Below are positions 22,815-30,053 of a DNA stretch of 41,355 nucleotides, in pieces. The position numbers were made by a program, and so were the translations under genes. This DNA is from Alphaproteobacteria bacterium (GTDB taxonomy: Bacteria; Pseudomonadota; Alphaproteobacteria; Micropepsales; Micropepsaceae): the NCBI GenBank assembly GCA_016792565.1, contig JAEUMK010000065.1, positions 1 to 41,355 of the forward strand, read 5' to 3'. Each line of letters starts with the position of its first letter. The first letter of the stretch is position 1. The notes beneath the pieces were generated by a model, which was given only the letters and a program-made list of their open reading frames with translations, was not told where the DNA came from and searched no databases.

Positions 22815-24785
22815 CTATGTCGCCGCAGGGCCTGCGGGAAGCGCCTCGGGCGGCCAGAGGGCGGCGATCCGGGCGAAATTCTGCCGCGCCGTCTCCAGCC
22901 GGTTGCGCAGCCGCTTGCGGCGCGCGCCGTCGCCCTGGATGAGGCTGTCCTCAGCACGGTCGAGGGCGAGGCCGAGAAACAGCCAGAGCAGCAGACGGGT
23001 GTTGGCGACATAGGGTTCGCGAACGAAGCCGCGCATCTCGGTTTCTATGCGGGTGAGGTGGAAGCGGGCCTGTCGCACGGCCTCCTGCACGTCGCGCGCC
23101 GCCCCTGCGGCCTCTGCCGCCCGGACATCGAGCAGGGCCGCCTGCAGCATCAGGCGGGCATGGCAGAGATAGCGATGGCATTCCTCGCGGAGGATCGCCT
23201 GCGAGGGATCGGCGCCCGGCGGCCGCATCATGGTCTGGAAAAGGCGTTCGGCCTCGTCCAGCGCGTCCAGCGCCCGCTCCTGGCGGGCCTGCGCCTCGCC
23301 GACCCGTTCGGCGGCGACGTTGAACGGGCTGCCGATATCGGCGGGCGGGTCGGCGATGGTCTCCTCCAGGGAGCCTCTGCCCTTGAGGCGGGCCTCCTCG
23401 GGACGAAGGTCGAGGTCGAGCGCGAAGGCGCGCTCCAGCGCCTCGAAATAGGCCGGCATGTGAAGCCCGGAGCGGAAGACATGGGTGCAGAACGCCTCGC
23501 GGACGGCTTTCGCGCCGAGGCCAGGGTTCCAGGCGAGGCGGGCGAAGGCATAGGCGTTGAGGTTCGGCGCGGCGAAGGGCATCGAGCCGGTCGCCAGCGC
23601 GCCGACCGTATGGGCGCCGTTCGCGGCATAGAAGGCAAGGTCGCGGCGGATCGTCTCGACCATCGGCGGGGCGACGATCTTGAAGAGGATGGCGTCGAGC
23701 CAGTACTCGAAGACGCGCACCCGCCCCGGACCCGCGTAGAGCGCCGCGTTGTCGCGGAAGAGCGCGGGGTATTTGGCGTTCACCGCATGGGGCGCGTCGA
23801 TCCCGGCGGCGTAGCAGCGCAGGCGCGGCGCAAATGTCAGCGCGACATTGGCGGCGGGCGGGATGCGGGGCGGGGCCTCGGTATCGTGGTAGGAGAGGAA
23901 GGCGAGCATCGCGCCGGGGGCGATCGCCGCGAGTTCCGCCGCCACCGCGTTGGTCGCCAGCATCAGCTGGTCGGAGGGCGAAAGGCCTTCGGCCGCCGCC
24001 GCCTCGCACCAGCCGCCGTCGGCAAGATCGTCCGCCCACAGATGATAGACGTCGAAGCCGGGATTGGCCGCAAGCCAGGCGCGGGCGTTGGCGCGCACGG
24101 CGCCGAGCGCGCCGGCGGCCAGCGGGTTGAGGTTGAAGCGCTTCTCGCGCCGGCCGCCGCGCAGCGGGAACCAGTCCGGGTGATCTTCGAACGCGGCGCG
24201 CGGCAGCAGGGCGGCGAGGCCGTGGCCGCCCAGTTCCAGCGTCAGGCCGTAGCGCCGGGCGAGGGCGACCGCCTCGCCCCGCCGGGCCTGCCACTGTGCC
24301 GCCGGGATCGCGCCGAGGCCCGCGCCGTGCTCGTCGATGTGGAAGAAGATCGTGTTCAGCCGGTTGCGCGCCGCCCAGACGATCCAGTCGGCGGCCGCCG
24401 CCATGAAGGCATGGTGGCCGAGGATGAGGCTGCGTCCTGCGAGCGCCGGGGACTGTCGGGGACGGGCGGCGGGCAGCTCGTCGGGCGTCTCGGGGACAAC
24501 GGTCTCGGCCTCGCCGGGCGCGGGCCAGGCGAAGCCGAGGGCTTCGAGGAGGTCGTAGGCGCCGTGGAGCGCGCCGCGCGGGCCATCGGCGACGATGCGG
24601 ACGGCGCCGTCGTCGCTCTGCCAGGCGAAACCTTCGCCCGCCGGGTCGTCGCCGTGCGCGATCTCGATGGAAGCGAGGCCGCAGGGGATATCGAGGCGGC
24701 CGAGATGGGCGCGCAATTCCGCGGCGGCCAGCGCGGCGAGGGCCGAGCCTTCGGGAACCGTGACGGGAGGCAGAGATGCGGTCAT
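22815..24785 (-). CDS. DUF4838-like protein with glycoside-hydrolase-type fold
   Basis: A 656-residue protein. The first 110 residues (AALAAAELRAHLGRL, GPRGALHGAYDLLEALGF) look like the small alpha/beta domain that precedes GH20/GH67-type barrels. A barrel region follows with AARNRLNTIFFHIDEHG, DHPDWFPLRGGRR, FDVYHLWADDLADGGW and VFEYWLDAILFK, which match what I remember of DUF4838. The last 150 residues are helical. No signal peptide is visible, unusual for a polysaccharide-directed enzyme, so a cytoplasmic glycoside or glucuronide substrate is possible. Activity is unproven. It opens the five-gene minus-strand run that ends with the DUF3011-like gene. Confidence 0.75.
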   Translation of the reverse strand: MTASLPPVTVPEGSALAALAAAELRAHLGRLDIPCGLASIEIAHGDDPAGEGFAWQSDDGAVRIVADGPRGALHGAYDLLEALGFAWPAPGEAETVVPETPDELPAARPRQSPALAGRSLILGHHAFMAAAADWIVWAARNRLNTIFFHIDEHGAGLGAIPAAQWQARRGEAVALARRYGLTLELGGHGLAALLPRAAFEDHPDWFPLRGGRREKRFNLNPLAAGALGAVRANARAWLAANPGFDVYHLWADDLADGGWCEAAAAEGLSPSDQLMLATNAVAAELAAIAPGAMLAFLSYHDTEAPPRIPPAANVALTFAPRLRCYAAGIDAPHAVNAKYPALFRDNAALYAGPGRVRVFEYWLDAILFKIVAPPMVETIRRDLAFYAANGAHTVGALATGSMPFAAPNLNAYAFARLAWNPGLGAKAVREAFCTHVFRSGLHMPAYFEALERAFALDLDLRPEEARLKGRGSLEETIADPPADIGSPFNVAAERVGEAQARQERALDALDEAERLFQTMMRPPGADPSQAILREECHRYLCHARLMLQAALLDVRAAEAAGAARDVQEAVRQARFHLTRIETEMRGFVREPYVANTRLLLWLFLGLALDRAEDSLIQGDGARRKRLRNRLETARQNFARIAALWPPEALPAGPAAT

Positions 24786-24874
24786 GTCGTCCGGGAGCGG
24801 ATGGCGGTGCCGGCGCTTTTCCGCTATTCATCGGCGCCTAGCAACAGGCCCGCAGAGCCGCCGGAGGAGACCCC

Positions 24875-25207
24875 ATGAGCGCAGAGCTGATTTCCGAGAT
24901 CACCGCCGGGCTTGCCCAGGTGATCGGCGAGGACTCCGGCTTCGGCTCGATCCTGAAATTCGACTTCGAAGGCGCCGGCGTCACCGTGATCGACGGCAAG
25001 ACGGTTCCCAACAGCGTCAGCAACACGGACATGCCGGCCGACTGCACCATCGTCATCTCGGCCGAGAACCTGATGAAGATGTTCAAGCGCGAACTCGATC
25101 CGACGATGGCCTTCATGCAGGGCAAGATGAAGGTCGCCGGGGACATGTCGGTCGCCATGAAGCTCGGTCCGATCCTGCAGAAGGCGGCCGCCGCGGCCGG
25201 CGTGTAG
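24875..25207 (+). CDS. SCP2 sterol-carrier-domain protein
   Basis: A 110-residue stand-alone SCP2 domain. The pattern of a short helix, KFDFEGAGVTVIDGKTV, DCTIVISAENLMKMF and MQGKMKVAGDMSVAMKLGPIL is typical; the family binds lipids or acyl-CoA in a hydrophobic tunnel. GGAGGAG precedes the ATG. It is divergent from the DUF4838 gene (89 bases) and followed 6 bases later by a monoacylglycerol-lipase-like hydrolase, which suggests joint work on a lipid. Cytoplasmic. Confidence 0.93.
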   Translation: MSAELISEITAGLAQVIGEDSGFGSILKFDFEGAGVTVIDGKTVPNSVSNTDMPADCTIVISAENLMKMFKRELDPTMAFMQGKMKVAGDMSVAMKLGPILQKAAAAAGV

Positions 25208-25213
25208 CCCGCC

Positions 25214-26164
25214 TTGAGGCTGGTCGAGATCCCGGGCAATCCGGCGCCGCCGGGCGCCGTGCTGCACGAACTGGCGGCCGCCGACGGCGTGACGTTGCGC
25301 GCCGCCGTCTGGCCGTCCCGGGCGCAGGCGCCGCGCGGCACGATGGTGGTGTGCACCGGCCGCACCGAATTCATCGAGAAGTATTTCGAGTTCATCGGCG
25401 AAGTGCTGGCGCGCGGCTATGCCGTCGTCTGCTTCGACTGGCGCGGGCAGGGCCTGTCGCAGCGCCTCGCCGCCGATCGCAGCAAGGGCCATGTCGGGCG
25501 CTTCGCCGATTTCGATCTCGATCTCGACGCGGTGATGGACACCCTCGTCAGGAACCGGCTTCCGGCGCCCTATGTGCTGTTCGGGCACTCGATGGGCGGC
25601 CATCTGGCGCTGCGCTACCTGGCGCGGCGGCCGGCCGATTTCGAGCGCGCCTTCCTGTCGGCGCCGATGCTGAAGGCCTGGATGCCCTGGACCAAGCGGC
25701 TCGTCTCGGGACCGCTGGCCGCCGCGATGTGCGCGCTCGGCAGGGGCGAGGACTTCACGCCCGGCGGGGCAGGCAATGACGGGCTCTCGACGCCGTTCGA
25801 GTCCAATGCCGTCACCACCGACCGCCGTCGCTACGAGCGCAACAACGACATCTTGCGCGCCGAACCGCAGCTCGCGCTGTGCGGACCGACCTGGCGCTGG
25901 GCGCGCGAGGCGTTCGCGGCGATGCGCGAGGCGCGGCGGCCCGCCTTCGCCCGGCGCATCCAGTGCCCGTTGATGATCGTCGGCGCGGCGCACGACCGGA
26001 TCGTCAATCAGGGGCCGGACATGACGCTGATCCGCCGCGTGAAGCGCGGCCTCTTCGTCCTCTTCTCCGACGCCGAGCACGAGCTGGTGCAGGAGCGCGA
26101 CGAGGTGCGGCGGGTCTTCTGGAACGCGGCGGACGCGTTCCTGGATGCGGCGGACGGGGCCTAG
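25214..26164 (+). CDS. alpha/beta hydrolase, lysophospholipase/monoacylglycerol-lipase type
   Basis: A 316-residue hydrolase of the serine aminopeptidase S33 / Hydrolase_4 group. FDWRGQGLS, the elbow FGHSMGGH (Ser126), AAHDRIV (Asp261) and DAEHEL (His289) form a complete triad in the lysophospholipase L2 style. The start is TTG at 25214; no ATG lies close, and a GTG at 25259 is the alternative, so the N-terminus is uncertain. It follows the SCP2 gene by 6 bases and ends on a CTAG that is also the stop of the convergent hisN. Confidence 0.9.
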   Translation: MRLVEIPGNPAPPGAVLHELAAADGVTLRAAVWPSRAQAPRGTMVVCTGRTEFIEKYFEFIGEVLARGYAVVCFDWRGQGLSQRLAADRSKGHVGRFADFDLDLDAVMDTLVRNRLPAPYVLFGHSMGGHLALRYLARRPADFERAFLSAPMLKAWMPWTKRLVSGPLAAAMCALGRGEDFTPGGAGNDGLSTPFESNAVTTDRRRYERNNDILRAEPQLALCGPTWRWAREAFAAMREARRPAFARRIQCPLMIVGAAHDRIVNQGPDMTLIRRVKRGLFVLFSDAEHELVQERDEVRRVFWNAADAFLDAADGA

Positions 26165-26994
26165 CGGGCGAGAATCTTCAGCAGCTGCGCGTGCAGGCGC
26201 TCGTCGCCGCTGGCGACGATCTGGCCGCCGTCCTGGGGGTCGCCGCCCGTCCAGGTCGTGACGACGCCGCCGGCGCCCTCGACGATGGGGATGAGCGCCT
26301 GGATGTCCCAGGGCTTCAGCGCCGATTCGACCACCGCGTCGAGGCAGCCCATGGCGAGCAGGCCGTAGGCGTAGCAGTCGCCGCCGAAGCGGGTCATGCG
26401 GGCGCGCGCGTCGATGGCGCGGAAGAGCGTCTGCTCCTCGGGCGTGAAATAGCTCCAGGGGTGGGTCGAGGTGACGACGGCGTCGCCAAGCGCGGAACAG
26501 GGGCGGGTGCGCAGACGCTCGACCTTGCCGCGGGCATGAAAGTCGGTCCGGCCGTCATGGCCGATCCAGCGTTCGCCGGTGAAGGGCTGGTCGAGGACGC
26601 CGAGCACCGGCTTCTCGCCGTCATTGAGGGCGATCAGCGTGCCCCATTGCGGGCCGCCGGTGATGAAGGCGCGGGTGCCGTCGATCGGATCGATCACCCA
26701 GGTGAGGTTCGAGGTGCCGGGCTCGGCTCCGTGCTCCTCGCCCAGGATGCCGTGATCGGGATGTTCGGCGGCGATGAGGGCGCGGATCGCCGTCTCGGCC
26801 TCCCTGTCGGCCTCGGTGACAGGATCGTAGGCCTCGCCCTTCAGCCCGCCCTTGTCCACGACGGCGCGGCCGGCGCGGAAATGCGGCATGATCGCCGCGC
26901 CGCTCGCGTCGGCGAGGCGATGGGCGAAGGCGGCGAGGGCGGCGACGTCTGGCTGGGTCAAGATGGTCGGCTCGTCGGCGGCGCGGATCGCCAC
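26161..26994 (-). CDS. hisN: histidinol-phosphatase, inositol-monophosphatase family
   Basis: A 277-residue Mg-dependent phosphatase. Metal ligands are visible: GEEHG (Glu86), IDPIDGT (Asp102, Asp105) and KPWDIQALIPIVEGAGG near the C-terminus. The overall form, FGGDCYAYGLLAMG and WDIQALIPIVEGAGG, fits HisN (histidine biosynthesis) better than inositol monophosphatase SuhB. The start used is GTG at 26994; the first dozen residues are not conserved and a TTG eleven codons in is possible. It lies 68 bases downstream of typA on the same strand, with a hairpin between them. Its TAG stop shares CTAG with the hydrolase on the other strand. Confidence 0.88.
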   Translation of the reverse strand: MAIRAADEPTILTQPDVAALAAFAHRLADASGAAIMPHFRAGRAVVDKGGLKGEAYDPVTEADREAETAIRALIAAEHPDHGILGEEHGAEPGTSNLTWVIDPIDGTRAFITGGPQWGTLIALNDGEKPVLGVLDQPFTGERWIGHDGRTDFHARGKVERLRTRPCSALGDAVVTSTHPWSYFTPEEQTLFRAIDARARMTRFGGDCYAYGLLAMGCLDAVVESALKPWDIQALIPIVEGAGGVVTTWTGGDPQDGGQIVASGDERLHAQLLKILAR

Positions 26995-27039
26995 CGATAG
27001 ATCACCGGAGCGGTGCGGAGTTCAAGACGATAAGCTCCC

Positions 27040-27060
27040 GCGGCCGTTGCAGGCGGCCGC
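27040..27060 (-). terminator. hairpin directly after typA
   Basis: GCGGCCG (27040-27046) and CGGCCGC (27054-27060) form a 7-bp stem with a 7-base loop, 2 bases beyond the typA stop codon. The following minus-strand bases GGGAGCTT contain no real U-run, so termination may be partial and hisN might be read through. Confidence 0.4.
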
Positions 27061-27062
27061 CT

Positions 27063-28892
27063 TTACGCATCGACCTTCTCGGCGCGCTTCCGCAGGTGCG
27101 GCACGAGCTGGCGCTTCCTGAGGCGGATCGATTTGGGCGTCACCTCGACGAGTTCGTCGGTGTCGATATAGGCGATCGCCTGCTCCAGCGTCATCTGGCG
27201 GTGCGGGGTGAGGCGCACGGCCTCGTCCTTGCCCGAGGCGCGGAAATTGGTCAGCTGCTTGGACTTCAGCGGATTGACGTCCATGTCGTTGTCGCGCGAG
27301 TTCTCGCCGATGATCATGCCCTGGTAGAGCTTGGTGCCGGTCGTGACGAACAGCGTGCCGCGTTCCTCCAGATACCAGAGCGCATAGGTGACGGCCTCGC
27401 CGTCCTCCAGGCTGATCAGAACGCCGCGCGGGCGGCCCTCCATCGGACCCTTGTAGGGGCCGTAGTCCTTGAAGACGCGGTTCATGATGCCGGTGCCGCG
27501 CGTGTCGGTAAGGAACTGGCCGTGGTAGCCGATGAGGCCGCGCGAGGGGGCGTAGAACGTAATGCGGGTCTTGCCGGCGCCGGTCGGGCGCATGTCGGTC
27601 ATCTCGGCTTTGCGCAGCGCCATCTTCTCGATGACGATGCCGGTATAGGCGTCGTCCACGTCGACGAAGACCTCTTCCATCGGCTCAAGCCGTTCGCCGG
27701 TCGCCTCGTCGGTGCGGAAGAGCACGCGCGGACGCGAGATCGACAATTCGAAGCCCTCGCGGCGCATCGACTCGATCAGCACGCCGAGCTGGAGTTCGCC
27801 GCGGCCCGAGACCTCGAAGGTATCCTTGGACTCGCTTTCCTTGACCTTGATGGCGACGTTGCCTTCGGCCTCGCGGAACAGCCGCTCGCGGATGACGCGG
27901 CTCTGCACCTTGTCGCCCTCGCGCCCGGCGAGCGGCGAATCGTTGACGCCGACCTGGATCGAGATGGTGGGCGGGTCGACCGGGATGGCGTGCAGCGCCT
28001 CCTCGACGGTCAGGTCGCACAGCGTGTCGGCGACGGTGGCCGTCGTCAGGCCGGCGATCGAGATGATGTCGCCCGCCTCGGCGCGCTCGATGGGCGTGCG
28101 CGACAGGCCGCGGAAGGCCAGCAGCTTGGTGACGCGGGCCTTTTCGACGAGTTCGCTCGCGTTGTTGAGCGCCTTGATGTTGCGGTTGGTGGTCACGACG
28201 CCGCTCTCGATGCGGCCGGTCAGGATGCGCCCGAGATAGGGGTCGGCCTGGATGGTCGTGACCAGCATCTTGAAGGGATGGTCCTCGGTCCCGAGCGCAG
28301 CGACCTTCGGCGCCGGCACATAGGAGACGATCTTCTCGAAGAGCGGCGTCAGGCTGGTGCGCTCGTCCTTCAGATCGTTCACCGCCCAGCCGTTGCGGCC
28401 CGACGCATAGAGCACGGGGAAGTCGAGCTGGTCGTCGGCGGCTTCGAGCGCCAGGAAGAGGTCGAAGATCTCCTCCAGCACTTCCTCGTGGCGGGCGTCC
28501 TGGCGGTCGATCTTGTTGATGACGACGATGGGCTTGAGGCCGAGCTTCAGCGCCTTGGAGAGCACGAACTTGGTCTGCGGCATGACGCTCTCGGCGGCAT
28601 CGACCAGCAGGCAGACGCCGTCGACCATCGAGAGAATGCGCTCCACCTCGCCGCCGAAATCGGCGTGGCCGGGGGTATCGACGATGTTGATGCGCAGCCC
28701 GTTCCACTCCACACTCGTCGCCTTGGCGAGAATGGTGATGCCGCGCTCGCGCTCCTGATCGTTGGAGTCCATCGCGCGTTCCTGAACCTGCTGGTTCTCG
28801 CGGAACGTGCCCGACTGCTTGAGAAGCTGGTCCACCAGGGTCGTCTTGCCGTGGTCGACATGCGCGATGATCGCGATATTGCGGAGTTCCAT
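27063..28892 (-). CDS. typA: ribosome-associated translational GTPase TypA/BipA
   Basis: A 609-residue translational GTPase related to EF-G and LepA, linked to ribosome assembly and stress adaptation. GTPase motifs are AHVDHGKTT (residues 10-18), RGIT at 50-53, DTPGHADFGGEV from 72 and NKIDR near 125. Beta-barrel, EF-G-like domains and the TypA-specific C-terminal part (ending LRKRQLVPHLRKR) follow. ATG 28892 matches the family start MELRNIAIIAHVDHGKTT; seven codons upstream are open but not conserved. A strong hairpin lies in the leader. Divergent from the aspartyl protease gene. Confidence 0.97.
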   Translation of the reverse strand: MELRNIAIIAHVDHGKTTLVDQLLKQSGTFRENQQVQERAMDSNDQERERGITILAKATSVEWNGLRINIVDTPGHADFGGEVERILSMVDGVCLLVDAAESVMPQTKFVLSKALKLGLKPIVVINKIDRQDARHEEVLEEIFDLFLALEAADDQLDFPVLYASGRNGWAVNDLKDERTSLTPLFEKIVSYVPAPKVAALGTEDHPFKMLVTTIQADPYLGRILTGRIESGVVTTNRNIKALNNASELVEKARVTKLLAFRGLSRTPIERAEAGDIISIAGLTTATVADTLCDLTVEEALHAIPVDPPTISIQVGVNDSPLAGREGDKVQSRVIRERLFREAEGNVAIKVKESESKDTFEVSGRGELQLGVLIESMRREGFELSISRPRVLFRTDEATGERLEPMEEVFVDVDDAYTGIVIEKMALRKAEMTDMRPTGAGKTRITFYAPSRGLIGYHGQFLTDTRGTGIMNRVFKDYGPYKGPMEGRPRGVLISLEDGEAVTYALWYLEERGTLFVTTGTKLYQGMIIGENSRDNDMDVNPLKSKQLTNFRASGKDEAVRLTPHRQMTLEQAIAYIDTDELVEVTPKSIRLRKRQLVPHLRKRAEKVDA

Positions 28893-28923
28893 AAGGCTCG
28901 CTCGGTTTAGCAAAGGCCAAAAC

Positions 28924-28945
28924 GCGCGCTTTTCGCGAAGCGCGC
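28924..28945. other. hairpin in the typA/protease divergent region
   Basis: GCGCGCTT (28924-28931) and AAGCGCGC (28938-28945) form a perfect 8-bp stem with a 6-base loop, 32 bases before the typA ATG. It could sit in the typA leader or serve as a protein-binding dyad. Function unknown. Confidence 0.45.
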
Positions 28946-29014
28946 CCCGGGGCCCGATTGTTGCCGGAATTGGCCGGGCTTATATGTCGTTGCACTGCAA
29001 CAGGCAAGGCGAGG

Positions 29015-29947
29015 ATGGCTGGAGCGCAAGGGGCGAAGATCGATCGGAGGCGCCGTCTCGGGGCCATGCTGGCGGCCGTGCTGCTGGGCGGCGGCGCGGT
29101 CATGGCGGCCGAAACGCCCCTGAAACTGGCCGAACGGGGGGTGCCGGTGGTCGATCTGGCGATCAACGGCAAGGGGCCGTTCGCCATGGTGCTCGATACC
29201 GGCGCGGGTCTCACCACGGTCACGACGGCGCTCAAGGACGAACTCGGCCTGCTGAAGGTCGGCCGCATGGCCCAGCCGGTCCAGCTGGCGGGCGGCGCCC
29301 AGACGGTCGACATCTATACGCTCGGCTTCGTGATGCTGGCCGGCGAGCCCGCCCCCGCCCCCATCACCGTCATCCTCGATGCGCCGCTGCGGCGGGTGCG
29401 CGAGGCGCGCGGCATTCTGGGCATGAATGTCCTGTCGCGGTTTGCGGTCGAGATCGACCAGCCCGGCCGGCGACTCTCCCTGCATCCGGCCGGAACGGCG
29501 CCGGCGCGCGGCGCGGACTGGTCGCTGGCGCCGATGGCGCGACGGGCGGACTTCTTCATCGTCGTCGAGGCCGAGATCGACGGCGTCGCGGCCCGAGCGA
29601 TGATCGATACCGGCGCGAACGAGACGATCCTGAACGCCGCCCTGGCCGAGGCTCTCGGCATCACGCCAGGCGCACCGGGCGTCGGCCGCGCCGGATCCGG
29701 GATCGGCGGGGTTCCATCGCTGACGGGGCGCGTCGCGGCGCTATCGGTGGCCGGCGCGACCTGGCGCGATCTGGATGTGCAGGCGGCCGATCTGCCGCTT
29801 TTCGCCGCGCTCGGGCTGGATGACGGCCCGGCGCTGGTTCTCGGCAACGACGCGCTGAAGCTGGTGCGCCTGCACATCGACTATGCGGGCGACCGGCTCT
29901 ATCTGACGCGGCCGCCAGCCGAACCGGTGGTCGGCGCCGGACGCTAA
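29015..29947 (+). CDS. retropepsin-like aspartyl protease with two DTG motifs, exported or membrane-anchored
   Basis: A 310-residue protein with a positively charged start and hydrophobic segment (LGAMLAAVLLGGGAVMAA) acting as signal peptide or anchor. It has two retropepsin-like halves, each with a catalytic motif: VLDTGAGLTT (Asp61) and MIDTGANETI (Asp198). Retroviral-type proteases dimerise with one DTG each; here both are on one chain, so it may work as a monomer. Each half also carries the ILGMNVL / VLGNDAL type glycine turn. Start 29015 is chosen over 28958 because AAGGCGAGG precedes it and the signal peptide then sits at the N-terminus. Substrate unknown. Confidence 0.85.
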   Translation: MAGAQGAKIDRRRRLGAMLAAVLLGGGAVMAAETPLKLAERGVPVVDLAINGKGPFAMVLDTGAGLTTVTTALKDELGLLKVGRMAQPVQLAGGAQTVDIYTLGFVMLAGEPAPAPITVILDAPLRRVREARGILGMNVLSRFAVEIDQPGRRLSLHPAGTAPARGADWSLAPMARRADFFIVVEAEIDGVAARAMIDTGANETILNAALAEALGITPGAPGVGRAGSGIGGVPSLTGRVAALSVAGATWRDLDVQAADLPLFAALGLDDGPALVLGNDALKLVRLHIDYAGDRLYLTRPPAEPVVGAGR

Positions 29948-30053
29948 GGGCGCATCCGTCGCGGCCATTGCCGCTTGGCGTCGCCAGCGCCGGTGCGCAA
30001 GCTGCCTCGCGCGATTCGCTTCAGGGGAAGCGGGCCGGGCGGGGGATGGCACC

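Noticed and set aside
27096-28910. 604-codon plus-strand frame opposite typA
   Set aside because: Same artefact; typA on the minus strand has every GTPase motif and the frame opposite has none.
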